A DNA stretch of 64,000 nt from Pipra filicauda. Lineage: Eukaryota > Chordata > Aves > Passeriformes > Pipridae. Within the stretch, counting starts at the first letter, position 1. The number at the start of each line of letters is the position of its first letter. This document shows positions 1 through 12,089 of the stretch, piece by piece. The DNA is taken from positions 1,568,501-1,632,500 of the forward strand of contig NW_024103441.1 of NCBI RefSeq assembly GCF_003945595.2, written 5' to 3'. Both the position numbers and the translations under genes were made by a program. The notes beneath the pieces were generated by a model that was not told the origin of the DNA, searched no databases, and saw only the letters and a list, made by a program, of their open reading frames with translations.

Positions 1-159
1 GGGGCACCTGCCCCTGCCCCATAAGGCCTCTGCTCACCTGTGGGGGGGCCCAGCCCATGGGCACCATCCCCACCATGTCCCACTCCAGGGTGCCCTTCCT
101 GCGGGCCAGCGACCCCGCGGGAGCAGCTGAGCACTGCTCTGCCCTCTCCTTGTCAGGTG

Positions 160-520
160 GAATTAAAAAGAAAAGGCGCCGTCTTTTTTGGAGTGTAATC
201 TTCCACCTGCGACAAGAAGCCACGCAAACTGATAAATTGCAGATTAAACGAGTGCCACACTCCACTCCAGCCCTGGCTGTTAATTCCCCTGTTGTGCAAT
301 TCCCGGCTCTCAGGGCCTGTCAATTCCAGCTAATCGCAGGAGGCACTAAAACACTCTGCCCTGACAGCCCCGGATCGAGGCACCCCTGACTCCCGGCTCA
401 GGTGGATTGCACGCATCACTTATGCACAAATCAGCAATATGCCAGCAGGGAGGAATTATGTCCGATGACAGCCCAGACATGAGGTACATATTGCAGAGCC
501 GGCGAGCCCCAGCCGCCGTG
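160..520. promoter_or_regulatory. Candidate conserved non-coding element(s)
   Basis: Two repeat-free stretches (about 160-340 and 400-520) of mixed composition keep several CpGs. They contain homeodomain/TALE-type words such as TTAATTC, GCTAATCGC, CTGTCAATTC and TGACAG. The adjoining CpG-rich patch (499-640) strengthens the impression of a regulatory region. Conservation cannot be measured from one sequence. Confidence 0.3.
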
Positions 521-640
521 ACAGATTGCGGCGCGGGGCTGCGCGCTGGTGCGGGAGCAGATCCCGCTGCACCGGCCCGACGCACCCGGAGCCACCGGCC
601 CCGCGCCTGTGCCGCGGCAGGATGGGACGGCACCCCCGCC
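499..640. other. CpG-rich patch
   Basis: Dense CpG dinucleotides (CGCGGGGCTGCGCGC, GACGCACCCGGAGCC, CCGCGCCTGTGCCGCGG) stand well above the flanking intron. No exon is evident. It could be an intragenic CpG island or an alternative promoter, or just GC-rich avian DNA. Confidence 0.5.
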
Positions 641-839
641 CTGTCCCCAGCCTGTCCCCGTCCCCAGCACTGCCGTGGCCGGGGTTGCCCACAGGGGCTG
701 GTGCTGGCACCGTATTGAAGGAACTCCCAGTGCTTGAGGTGGGGAGGGCGCGGGGCTGGGAATGGCACCGCGGGCACGGGAGCTGTCCCACCTGGGGTGG
801 GGGCCAGCCCTGCTCAGCCCAGCCCGGCTCTGCTGTAAC

Positions 840-1000
840 GTTTAGCTTGCCTTAGTCCGTGATCCTGAAAAGCTGAAATTAATGACAGCCTTGCAGTTGC
901 TCATTAATAATTGCTTCATTACTGTACGCAGTTGCAGCCTCCTGACAATAATGGGGTTTGCTGGTGTATTTCTAATTATCTGGCATTCCAGCTCCCTAAC
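840..1000. promoter_or_regulatory. Candidate conserved non-coding element
   Basis: AT-rich island between GC-rich repeats with TAAT-core words: GAAATTAATGACAGCC, CATTAATAATTGCTTC and CTAATTATCTGG. No repeat signature. Enhancer candidate only. Confidence 0.3.
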
Positions 1001-1297
1001 AGAGCCCTGGCACTCCCCAGTGAGACCCTCCTCTCCAGCAGGAGCACAGCCCAGCCCGCTCAGCCCCGACGTCTCTGGCAGCCCACGTGCTCCTCCTTCC
1101 TTTGCAGCTCCTGGGAAGGGGCTGAACTGCCCTGGCGAAGGCCCAGGCGGGACTTGGGGGTATCCAGATGCACCACTCTTGTGCTGAGCTCTGCCATGTC
1201 CCCGTCACATGCCTGGTGCTCCTGACCAGGTCGGTTTGGGAGCAATGACGTCGAGCGAGGCAGCGGCACTGACCAGGTATGTGCCTGCAGCTGGTGG

Positions 1298-1478
1298 TGC
1301 TTGGCATGGCCATACCATGGCCATCCCCATGGCCACACCACTGCCATCCCCATGGCCACACCACGGCCATCCCCATGGCCACACCACTGCCATCCCTATG
1401 GCCACACCACAGCCATCCCCATGGCCACACCACTGCCATCCCTATGGCCACACCACAACCATCCCCATGACCATGGCA
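1298..1478. repeat. 23-bp minisatellite
   Basis: About 7 tandem copies of a 23-bp unit like CCATCCCCATGGCCACACCA plus three bases, with CCAT starts at 1321, 1344, 1367 and so on. Copies differ at one or two positions (CCCC/CCCT, CTG/CGG/CAG). The period is not a multiple of three, so all frames stay open through it and produce spurious His/Pro-rich ORFs. Confidence 0.92.
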
Positions 1479-1839
1479 GTCCTGGTAGCCCCAGAGCTAC
1501 CACTTGTGTACCTTGCAGCCTGGGCGAGCAGAGCCAAGCAGGAGGTGCCAGGAGCCTCTGTGGATGCCTCTGGTGGGGCTGGCTGGGGCAAGGCCGTGGT
1601 GCTGCAGGTGGTGGCTGCACTCATGGCAGGAATGCGAGTGCCGTTCATCAGCTCCTTGGAGAAATTCCCCCGGCAGTGGCGGCGGTGCCGGCGTCGGGGG
1701 AATTGTGGCCCGTCCCCACTCTCACAGCACGGAAATGACCACTTGTGCCCCATTCCAGCCCCGCCGCCGGCTCGCAGCCCATTATGGCACATGTGGCCCC
1801 CACGCTCCCACTTGGGGAGGGGGCTCATTTGTAGTTAAA

Positions 1840-2110
1840 AATCTATTGTGACTTGTCAGAAAAATGAATAAATGAGCACATTATTTTTTCATTTTGGAGC
1901 TCAGCATCTGTTTGTCTAATCAAGAAAGAGAACTGGGAAAGTCAACCAGGGCTGACGCACACATTTTATTTAACTTTTCCTCTGTCAAAGGAGTTTAAAT
2001 GTGTAATGAACAGGCCATGGTGATTTGAAATATAATCCCATTACTCTGATGAGATTACCCAGGCTGTGAGAGTTCACAAATCATGCTTAGGGTTTTTAGA
2101 GTGAACAACA
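1840..2110. promoter_or_regulatory. Candidate conserved non-coding element
   Basis: Unique AT-rich block with many homeodomain-like cores, bounded by GC-rich sequence on both sides: TGACTTGTCAG, TGTCTAATCAAG, TGTGTAATGAAC and ATAATCCCATTACTCTGATG. No repeat landmark seen. Confidence 0.28.
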
Positions 2111-3993
2111 CCCTGTTGAGATTTTTTTCTCTTTTTGCATTTAAGCAGAGGTGTGTGGGGAGAATAAAACATGACAGTGCTTAACCCTTCGTGCAGCAGA
2201 GCAGGGCTGTGCTCAGGGTCAGCCCTCCCTATGCCCCAGCTGCCCATGGTGGCCCTGGGACCTTCCATGGGCACGGCAGCAGTGCTGGGGAGCAGCACCC
2301 GGCCAGGGCGTGGGGCACAGGGCACCTGGACCAGCTGGCCGTGTGCCCACTGTGCCCACACATCCCTGTCCTCGTCACTGTCCTTGTCGTGGTGTCACAC
2401 CAGGGTGGCTGTGCTGGGATGTGATTTAAGGGGCATTAATTTCAGCTGCAGCAGCAGCACCCAGCACCACCCGCCACCACGGCAGCGCATTTCCATGAAT
2501 TCATGGGCCCATTACAAACATGTCTCCATAAATAACTCCCCCCATTAATCTCAGGGCTGCACCCAGGGCTCTGTGATGGGTTTTGCCTGCTTGTCCCGGC
2601 GCCGGGTCCCAGCCCTGTCTGAGGGGCAGCTGCAAAAGTGCCGGGATGCACCAGAGTCCTGCCAACCCAAACCCAAAGGAGCCTCTGGCTTGAATTGCTC
2701 CTGTGGGAGTCCATGGCAAACCCCTGTGGGGCCAGGGAGAGCACCCAGTGCTCTGGCCTTGGGTGCCAGCACATGCCTGGGTGCCCTGTGTGTTTCCTGC
2801 TCAGAGGCCACTCTTGTGGTCCCCAGTGCTCTGATAAAGCCAAGGAGAAGGAGGGGGATTGTCCCTGCAGACAGGACTCCTCCAACAGCCGGAGCCAGAG
2901 AAAATTCAGAAAACCTCTGCTGCCTCCACCAGCTCCCAGTGCACGGCAGGCCAGAGTCATCCTCAGTGCATGAGCTGCATCCACCCTCCTCTGCCAGAGC
3001 CCAGGAGCAGGGATGGAGGAACAGCTTGCCTTGCTGACCCAGTTGAATGCCCATCTGACTCAATTACATCTACGACTACCGGGGAAAGACCAGCCCGTGA
3101 TGGGTCCGTGCTCAGCTGTGCACAGATTGCAGCCATGAGCTCCAATTTAACTCCTTCAGAAACACTGAGGAGCAGAAATGTCTGTTCTGCAGGGGGGCTG
3201 CTTAGCTCTTGGAATGCCGGATCTTTCCAGGATTTAAGAAAGGTTTCCTGCATGCCATGTATGCAATTGGGTCTGATCTTTGAAAGCAAATTCGCTTTTT
3301 AACTGTCAATGGCTCTTTTGGAGCAAATAAACTCATTCTGGGCTCCAATGTTCCCTGCTCCTCACTCAGCCCTTGGAGCAGCCTCCAGCAGCAGCATCTG
3401 CCTGTCCGTCCGTCCACCCATCCCTGTCCTGGCTCCCAGGAACACCCACACTGGGAACAGCCAGTGGCAGGTGACTGATGAGAGGGTGTGAAAACACATG
3501 ATCTGGGCAAGGGACTGTGCCACAAACGTCACCACAGACAGCAGAGATTGCATTATTTGAATTTTTAGGCTTTACTGAGAGCAAACCTGCACATGCTGAA
3601 TCCCTGCTGATGATAAATACACGTGAGGGGCTGACAACAGCACTATGGCCATGGAAACAGGAGACTGCTGCAGTTCCTGATATCAAATAGGCAATTTTTC
3701 AGCTCAGTTAAAAAGAATTGAAACTGGGTGGCCAAAGAACATTCACAGAGCAACTTTAATGTTAAATAGTTCACAGTCGGTTAAAGGAGTCATTTACATC
3801 AAAGGGGGTTTCCCCATTGCATCTGTGCCGCATTTGCACATAGAAAATATTTAAAAAATTAATAACATACTATAAAATAGCGTTTCTCATTTTGCAGATA
3901 CCATGGAAGACTGTACAGCGAGGCCTGGCCTCAGTGGTGTGGGCAGGGCTCCCTCCCTGCGGCATCGGCACCGGGAGGGCTGAACCGACAACA

Positions 3994-4116
3994 GGTGAGA
4001 CACAGACCCTCCCTCTGCCTCGGGGTGAGACACAGACCCTCCCTCTGCCTCGGGGTGAGACACAGACCCTCCCTCTGCCTCGGGGTGAGACACAGACCCT
4101 CCCTCTGCCTCGGGGT
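3994..4116. repeat. 30-bp minisatellite, four perfect copies
   Basis: Four back-to-back identical 30-bp units (GGTGAGACACAGACCCTCCC followed by TCTGCCTCGG). Perfect identity implies recent expansion or ongoing homogenisation. Each unit contains a GGTGAGA donor-like sequence on the plus strand, opposite to the gene. Confidence 0.95.
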
Positions 4117-5214
4117 TGTTCCTGCACAACGTGTTAAGGCTCAGGGCTCAGGACGTTTTCTCTGTACAAAAGCCAGGTGGGAGCTGGCAGAGGTCAGGCT
4201 GTGCCGTGGGACTGCCGTGCTCAGCTGGCCCCAGCCCCGTGGGGTTCAATGCCGTGTGGAACCAGGGCAGTTCCATGATACAGGGATGTGTGTGCAGAGC
4301 TCCAGCGACCTGGAGAGATGGATGAAAGACACCTCTGGTGAATTCAACCAAAAACGTGGCTCTGGGTCTCAGCAATCCCATTCCCATGTTCCCTGATGTA
4401 TTAAGGATGGACAAAGCCAACATAGTTACAAATCCCAGTACAAAGTAGGTATTAATTTTTATTTTTAAAGAATAATATTAAGAAAAGGTGAAGGCATTTC
4501 TCAGTCCCAGGTGCAAGGTGCCTCAGAGGAAGGGCCAGACCTGGGGCAGCAGCAGCTGTGGGTCCTGGGCAGGAGGATGCTCCTCTCCAGCACCAAGATG
4601 CTGCTGTGGATTTCCAACTACAGCAAGGAACTTCCAATAAAGCGTATGCAAAGCTGAAAAGCACAGTTAAATAAAAATATTTTTGAACAAAACAAACCAC
4701 AACAGACTCGACTGTCTCAGCATCCCTCACTAAGAGCTCCCCTGCCACGGCTGCTGTTCCTGGCTCACGGATGCCTCCTGCACTTCAGCAACAGAAGTGA
4801 AACCATCTGGGACTGCAGCCTCCCCCCAAAAGAACTGTGCATCATATGGACCTTGAAAAAGATTACATCTGTTTATTAATAGTAAAAATGGATACATTTG
4901 TCCTACATTTTGTTTTTAGAAATTTGATCATGTCACAAGCAATACCTGCGTGTACGTGGGTGGATTACAGATGTATATAATTTATTTTAACCAGGCTGTG
5001 AAATAATATGTAATCACATCTCTTCTTGTGATTGTACATAATACAGTAATTAAATGATGCCAGTCTACGTCATTCTCTTATTTCTAATCAAAGGAACCTG
5101 AAGCGTAACAGTCTTCTTTCCGGCTGATATGGCTCTTTATTTCTGTCACAGGGGAGACTTCCCATCACCGACGAGGGATAATCTTCCAGCCGTGAGAGAC
5201 GGGATAGTTCAGAT

Positions 5215-5335
5215 TCCTTCCCGGCCGCTCCTGCCCTCGGGCAGCAGGAGCTCCACAGTCCTGGCTCCCCCAGTCCGGGCGGCGGGAGCGGCTCCGAACG
5301 CGGCACAGGCTCTGCCCGAGGCTCGGCCTCACTGC
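5215..5335. other. CpG-rich patch
   Basis: Short CpG cluster (TTCCCGGCCGCTCCTGCC, CCGGGCGGCGGGAGCGGC, CGAACGCGGC). No exon or splice site consistent with MAPKAP1 was found in it. Confidence 0.4.
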
Positions 5336-6338
5336 TGTCCCGACTTCTTCTCCTTCTGGAAGCTAAAGCTTGTTCTCCTGCTCAGTTTTCTTTGTTTCTG
5401 AGCAAAATAATCTGCTCTGGCTGTGCTTGCTCGTGACTCTAGAATATAGTTAACCTGCAAGACACGAGGTGATGTTTAATGTCCTCAGTGGTTGAGCAGG
5501 ATGGCCTGGGATGGGCAGGGACCCCCACACCACACACCCAACAGGGCCTTGGGGTAACTGGTCCCAGTGGCCACCAGGACAATGATGACAGAGAGAGCCT
5601 GGAGCACCAGAAGAGCCCAGCACACCTGCCCATGCCCCTCGTCCCTTGGCCCACCTGGTCACCCAAATCTCTGGTGAAGGTGGCGAGCAGAGCCCCAGCA
5701 TTGGGATAATCCAGTAATGGGCTTCAATAAAGGACTTTATCAGCCTCAATAAAAATAATTCTTCCATTATGATGTTTGCATACTCAGCTAATCTCAGAGT
5801 TTTTCTGTGTTTTGGCACATTTTACTTGATGAAAGCATTTTTAAATGATATTTAACAAGCCTGCTACTCTCTAAATTTATTATCTCCAGTGCTTTGTGAT
5901 AATCTCACAGATAATTTTAATGGAAGGTTAATGCAAGAATCAAAAAGATAAAAATGCCCTTTGGTCTGCCATTAGCTGGTTAATATGCTGTGGCTTAAAA
6001 CTTGCACAATTTTATGCACTGTAGAGTGTTTCACTTTCATTGCATATTACAGCTTAAGGCATAAAAATATAGGGAATTTTCATGGTCAATAAAGCCTCCA
6101 TTTTTCTCACTTGATCATGTAAAAAACCTTATTTGAAAAGTCTGATTTTTCTGCATCTTCCAATGCTGATGGAATTGAAAACAAACCGATGACTTGTGCA
6201 TGAAACCAGAGAATGTTCTAGGTAAAGGAATGGCAACTTAAGAATAAAGTACTGTTCAATAGTATTTCTCTCTTGAATATTCATATTATTCACAGTAAAC
6301 CTTTTTTTTTAGCCTTCTTTTATGACCAGTCTCAGATA

Positions 6339-6482
6339 TGTGGAGTCACCATCCCTGGAAGTGTTCAAACAACAAGCACTCCATGATGTGGTTAGTGGGC
6401 ATGGGGGCATCAGTGAAAGGTTGGACTTGATGATCTCGGAGGTCTTTTCCAACCTTAGTGATTTTGTGATGCCATGATTCTA
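6339..6482 (+). mobile_element. CR1 LINE 3' end, 5'-truncated
   Basis: The segment begins with TGGAGTCACCATCCCTGGAA and runs through GGTTGGACTTGATGATCTC and AGGTCTTTTCC to a degenerate ATTCT terminus. These are the landmarks of the 3' end of avian CR1 elements, in sense orientation. Only about 140 bp remain and the 3' octamer repeats are mutated, so this is an old, dead, 5'-truncated insertion. Confidence 0.88.
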
Positions 6483-7235
6483 AGTGTTCTGGATTACAAT
6501 AGCTGATTTAAGAGAAAGTGGGAACAAAAGAATTGGCCTAACAGCTCACAAAACAGAAAACCCCTCACACACGTTCACCTTCTGTGTTATGAATAAAAGT
6601 TATTTTATCGCACGTCAGTTATTTAACAATCCTCCAAACTCCACACAGCCAATAAAAGCAAACATAACAGATGGTTTGCCAGAATTACTGCTTTTGAATT
6701 TTGACTTGCTACGAAAGATGAACTTGTGGAAAATTCCATTTACTCTTCCAAGAGTGTAACAATAATTTGTTTCCCAAAGCAAGGGAGCACGTGTCTGTAC
6801 AGAGCCCCAGGGGAAGGATCGGGTGAGGAAGAGCCCCTGGGTGCTCTGTGGGAACACCTGGGTGAGGGGCAGGAGCACCCAGCCCCACGCAGTCCCCACA
6901 CCTCTGCATGGCATGGGGATGCTGAGCACCTCGTGTCCAGGGGTGGGAACTACCTGGACACAATAAAATTTGGTAGTTTCCTATAAAATTCCACAGAAAA
7001 CCGGTGTCTCTATTAACTAGAAACAAGCACAAAAGGAAATGCTACACACAGACAGGCAGCAACTGTTTGAAGGATGAATAAAACAACAGGCAGGGAGCAG
7101 CCAGTCTGGCAGGTTAAACACACCTCAGTGGTCCTCAAGCCTCGTGTGTTTCCAGAGCCTCCTGAATTCTCACTCTCATGTCTAACAAGTGGTAAAACAC
7201 CAGGATTTTGGGTCACGTTAAAATTTAATACTCAC

Positions 7236-7333
7236 CTTCAGTACAATTTCATTGACAGTAGCAGCATCTGATTCAAAGTAAAGGTGTTTGTAGTCATGAT
7301 TGCTTAGATATGTAAGTTTAAATATTGCATGAC
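7236..7333 (-). CDS. MAPKAP1: MAPKAP1 exon G: end of PH domain (human ~449-481)
   Basis: Coding exon of 98 nt. GT completes Ser, then 32 codons run from [20 protein letters not shown] to [12 protein letters not shown]. It ends on a complete codon, so the following exon starts in phase 0. The acceptor is TCGCAG at 7334-7335 and the donor is GTGAGT at 7235 and below. The translated segment is identical to human as I recall it, including Lys equivalent to K464, a PH-domain lipid contact. The last coding exon (human [10 protein letters not shown] onward to the C-terminus at 522) was looked for on the minus strand down to position 1 and not found, so it lies outside the window. Confidence 0.97.
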
Positions 7334-7771
7334 CTGCGAAGATAAGAAAAAAACTGTTCAGAATATTCCTGTAAAGTTTGAGCAGAGCTCGTGTGCCTGA
7401 CAGAAGAAAACCACAGATGGTGATCTCCGCGTACCATCAGCACGACAGAAGGAAGCAATGAAATGCTGACAGGCTTCTCATGTCATTTCAATTTAAGGCA
7501 AGTGGTGGCTTACAGGAGCAGCTGAACTCCAGTCAATAAAGTTCCTTTTCCCATCACATCCCTACTGCAGGAAATGCAAAAATCCATCAAATGGCTGGTT
7601 AGCTCTGCTCGGCCCACACCGGCACTCACCGGAGAATCACCACGCACAGAGGAGTGTTGTGTTGGAAAAGAAAGGGCAATTAATCCCAGAATCATCACTC
7701 AAAAACCTCACCCCAAAACATGCCCCGAACCCACCTGGCTGCTGATGGTGAAGGGGAGTGGCCCCACTGCA

Positions 7772-7868
7772 CAGCACCAAGGACCCACAGCACCAAGGAC
7801 CCACAGCACCAAGGACCCACAGCACCAAGGGACCCACAGCACCAAGGACCCACAGCACCAAGGGACCT
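7772..7868. repeat. 16-bp minisatellite
   Basis: Six copies of CAGCACCAAGGACCCA, two of them with an extra G (17 bp). It lies 440 bp from exon G on the upstream (intron F-G) side. Confidence 0.92.
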
Positions 7869-8870
7869 GCCCAGCACACTCGGAGCCAGGACTGCCCCTC
7901 CTGCAGCGGGAAGTCAATTAAAGTGTGGCTGTAATTTGCTGGCAGCTCCACTGCTCGGGGCCAGTCCCACAAGGAGGGTCCCAGGGGTGGAGTGGACACA
8001 CGGTGCCACCGGCCCGGCCACTCCCTGGCTGCCCTGGGAGAACAGCCCAGGACTGACGTACAGTGCCAGGAGGGACAACTGCAACACAAAGGTGTAATAT
8101 GGAATGTGTGGGAAGGCAAAATATCCCTCACTTGTGTGAATGCTGATGGCTTCAAAATGAAAACTAAGCATATTCTATACATGATACTTTTCCAACAGTT
8201 TTCTCCTAATTTATTCAGTTCGACAGTCAGAGTTAGCAATCCATAAAGCAACAGCCATGTTACTGTAAATCCAGGTCTTTCCTGCAGGAAAGCTAATTGG
8301 AAATCTTATTTACATTATCTAATTCTCCAGATTTCCAAAAAGTGACTGATATATGCTCAGATTGGTGGCCAGGAAATTTGAGACGCAAGTATTTTATTGT
8401 GGAGTGTTAATTAAACACCATTATGACGCACTAATCTGGAATATAAATTCTATATTGAAAAATTGGCTAATAATAATAAGAAAAAACCCCACCCTTTAAA
8501 TCATTTGACAAATGATACCCTAGTGGTACTAAAAATGCAGAAATCCAAGCTGGGAGCTCATCAGCATGTTAATGAATGCAGCTCTGCCTGGAATGCAGCA
8601 TCTTAATGATTCCAAAAGTGCTCCTGCACCACTCCTGGGGATGGGACACAGCACCACGCCCACCAGCTCCCACCATTTTCCTTGGACACTGAACATTCCA
8701 GTTACGGACACTGATTACTGAAAACGAGAGTGGCACAGAACAGGGTCAGCAGGATCCCAGTACACTGCTGTATTTTGGGTTTGAAAGTTCATTGGGTGGT
8801 TCTTCCTGTGGATCAAGACAAAGCCTGTTCAGGTGTTCACTGCTGCCATGGTGGAGGATGGCTGGGTGTG

Positions 8871-8931
8871 TGGGGTGGCACAGCATGGGATGGCACGGCA
8901 CGGGATGGCATGGGATGGGATGGCACAGCAC
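8871..8931. repeat. Degenerate GGGATGGCAC tract
   Basis: Short imperfect repetition of GGGATGGCAC and GGCATGGGATGG motifs, a small slippage-prone tract. Confidence 0.75.
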
Positions 8932-9173
8932 TGCCCACAGCAGTGAGAGACAGAGCCTGCTCTGCTCCCTGGGAGCCCAGTGCCCACCCTGTGCTGTGTG
9001 GGACCCCTCTGGCACAGCTCGCCAGGCAGCACTGCCAAGGGCAGCTCCCAGTCCCACTGGCACAGGGGCTGCTCTGGCCCTGCCTTTCTGGCCTGGCACT
9101 GGCCAAGCCTGGACTCACACTCTGCAGGGGCTCTGGGAGCTGCAGGGGACACAACACTGCTGCTGAATCCGTG

Positions 9174-9212
9174 GCTGTGCAGGACCAGCTGTGCAGGACC
9201 AGCTGTGCAGGA
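9174..9212. repeat. 14-bp tandem repeat
   Basis: Nearly three perfect copies of GCTGTGCAGGACCA. Confidence 0.85.
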
Positions 9213-11744
9213 CACGCAGCCCCATCCTGCCCATCACTCGTGATGCAGTGGAAAGAAGCCAAGAAGACTTTTCCTTAGAAAGCCCCATTATGGCATCATG
9301 TTTATGGGTTCTGAGTCCACATCACACTAGTTATGGTGTGAAATATGAGTGCACTGAAATCCTAACTGGCACTTTGCTCTGCTACTCTTCTAGCCAGATA
9401 GAATTTATGAATTGTGAGATTGATTTCCATTTCCAAGAGTGCTTAAATATGTGATGTACCTCTTTCCAATAGAGCACCACCCCTGACAATCCCAAGATCA
9501 ATAGGAGCTTCCATGGTTTGATGTTTCCATATAAGAGGAACTGGTAACAAACAGCAGCAGCTCAAGTGGCTCTTACTGCACGTGATGGGAGATTCAAACC
9601 ACATGCAGAGACTGCACCAGTAGCTCCATTACCACCAGTTCCACAGCCACAGTGCTTTGGTGTTTGGGGGGAACCTCAGTGTTCTGCAATCAGGATTAAT
9701 TAGCTGCACAACAGGAAATCCATGTTATTCCCAACTGCGTTTATCTGATAAAACAGTTGTGGAAAGCAAATGGAATGACAGAAACTCATCTGTTACCAAC
9801 AGCTTTTGTGCAGGCCCAACCCACAGCGAGCTCGGCACAGCCCAGGGGTCTCGTGCTCCTCTCCAGCCCTGCTGCTGCCCAGCCAGGGCTGACCCTGCTG
9901 CCACAGCAGGAGAGCAACGTCTTCCCAACAGTGCCCTTTGGCCTCCGCTCGGAACGCTGATAAATCTTCTCCAAGCCCAGCACTAATGGGTTCCTGTGTG
10001 GTTACTCCTGGAGAGGAGCCCACAGCCGATGCCGGCGGAAGGGCAGGATGCTAATTCACTGGGAACTCACCGAGGAGAGCTCATTTACTCCTTCAGCACC
10101 ATGTCTCACAGTCAGCTGTTTGCCATGTCTCCTGATTTTTAGCACCGCTGCACTGCCAGCAAGGGAAGGCAGAGGCTCTGCAGTGCCGAGCTCACCCTTC
10201 TCCTCCCCCTCCCAAAGGCTGGGGAAAGCCCTGGTGCAGCCCCTGCCCTGTGCTTCAGTGCCCAGCTGCCCCATGTCCCTGTGTTCACACACAGCAGGGA
10301 GCAATCCTGCGGAATTCCAGCTCCAGAACTACTGACCCAAGTGTGTTCTACAGGCAGCAGTAAATCCTGTGCTAATTCCTGCAATCCCGGGAAAACATCC
10401 AAACCCTTGGTGGGCCACTGCTCTGCACCTGATAAGGTGAAAAAATTAGCACTTTTTAATCTAAGTAATAAACTCTTTTTATCAGAGTCTAAACAATACT
10501 GGAAAACAGTGTGCCTGGAAATACAGAATGCCTGGAAAGCATTGGAAGGATGTGAATTTGCACAAGAAAAGACAATTTTTTAACCGAATCTGACAAGATT
10601 GGAAAGAGTTTTTCTTCTTCCCCTCCCACCCCACAATTCAGCCCATAGCAAAACCATCTCTTCGCCAAAGCCACTCTTTAAACAGTATGCACAGAATTAA
10701 ATCACTAATTAGATGGAGGATGAAAAGAATATTCATGAATTGGACAAAACAGAAAACAAACACTGGGAAATGCAAATTTATGTTAATTTTTCAATATACC
10801 TTGATGATTGCTTTGTCATTACAGGGCCATAAGGCAGAAGTCAACAATTAAGAGTTATTAGTGGAATAAATAGCTGGAGAAGGACCTCTCTGAAGAACAA
10901 AGCACTTATGGACATCATTTGACATCACTGATTCTCACCACTTCAGAAACACAGGATCAGACCCTGAAATCTCTTCTCACAGGCCCAGAAAGGATGAAAA
11001 AGAATTAGAAATACACCAGCAAAAAGGCAAGGAATAAGTGAAATAAAACACACCAGCAATGTACCGAGCTTGGTTAGGGACACAGGCTGACCAGGGACAT
11101 TGGCCTGGGTGTAAAAGGGGGGTTAAGCCCATTTTATGCAGGTGATATTTATCCCAGAGGTACATAATTTAGAGGCAGTGATGGCAACCAGTTCTGGATG
11201 AAATCCTGACCCTGCTGATACCAGTGGAGCTACCGATGGGTTCAGGCTGCTCACCATGAGCCTGGAATGGATCTCCTCAAACCAGGCAGTACTTTAGTAG
11301 GAACAAATGATATGAATGTTAAGGAAAAAAAATAACAGCTGTAGTCCTGTGGGCTTGCCCCATTCTCTCAGGGAGCAGCATACTCCATGATCTCTTTTCC
11401 TCCAACTCAGGTCTTTATGTTCCACTGTAGGCTTGTTACACAGCATTGCTATTAGAGGGTGCCTTGTGTCCAGATGTCCTGAAAGCAGAGCTGCAACTGA
11501 AGTGCTGCACACACCCACTTTTGTGTCAAATTGTGGTAACTATTCACACATCTGGATTTTTTTTCCTCAAAGCCTTTTGTTTCTTCTTCAAATTATTATC
11601 AAAGGCAGAATACTAATAAAAATTTTTGCAAAAATTCTGAAAATTGAGGTGGAATTCGGGGTTGCCCAAAACCTCTTCACCAGCAACCTTGTTTGGGAAA
11701 AAAGATGATAAATAAATCAAAATGCACTAAGCAGTGTTTCCACA

Positions 11745-11900
11745 TGGCAATCGGCTCCTCCGCTGCGTCTGCAGCTCATCAATCACGCATTGTCTGCCTG
11801 AGAGGCGAGCCTTGTAAATGTCACATCCACTCAGGCCCGAGGAGAGGCGAATCAAAATGCAGCGAGGAGTTTTAATTGGATAGTGTAATTAAACTAAAAA
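11745..11900. promoter_or_regulatory. Candidate conserved non-coding element with PBX-type site
   Basis: Repeat-free block with many retained CpGs (AATCGGC, CCGCTGCGTC, TCACGCAT, AGGCGAGCC, GGCGAATC, CAGCGAGG). It includes ATCAATCA (11778-11785), the classic PBX or PBX-HOX word, and then TTTTAATTGG and GTAATTAAAC. The pattern of unmethylated-looking CpGs plus homeodomain sites suggests selection. No alignment was possible. Confidence 0.38.
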
Positions 11901-12089
11901 ACCCCAGCAGAATAGCTTTGACAGGATAGATGAAGACCCCTTTTAATAGGGCTACAAAACAGATTTGTTAAAAGGATGAGGCAATGCACGCTCCTGATTG
12001 CGCTCAGGAGAACTTTTATGGAGAAGCTGTTCAAGGGGGACGCAGTTAATCAGCACAGCCCTGGCTGCTGCAGGAGCTGCTCCAGTGAC

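Larger units (their letters stand above)
1..7235 (-). other. MAPKAP1 intron downstream of exon G (partial)
   Basis: At least 7.2 kb of intron before the unseen last exon. It contains several AT-rich, CpG-retaining blocks (160-340, 400-520, 840-1000, 1840-2110), CpG-rich patches (499-640 and 5215-5335), a 23-bp array (1298-1478), a perfect 30-bp array (3994-4116) and a CR1 tail (6339-6482). Stretches 2111-3993, 4117-5214 and 5336-6338 show nothing else recognisable. Confidence 0.9.

Noticed and set aside
30..60. CAGGTGAGC on the minus strand, a strong donor-like site
   Set aside because: No coding sequence matching SIN1 lies upstream of it. Isolated donor-like words are common in GC-rich introns.
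1209..1838. 209-codon plus-strand frame
   Set aside because: It is built on the 23-bp array plus GC-rich sequence without recognisable domain or conserved motif.
1..7200. Search for the last MAPKAP1 coding exon (C-terminus after IVLK)
   Set aside because: No minus-strand stretch matching the expected C-terminal residues was found, so the exon must lie outside the window.
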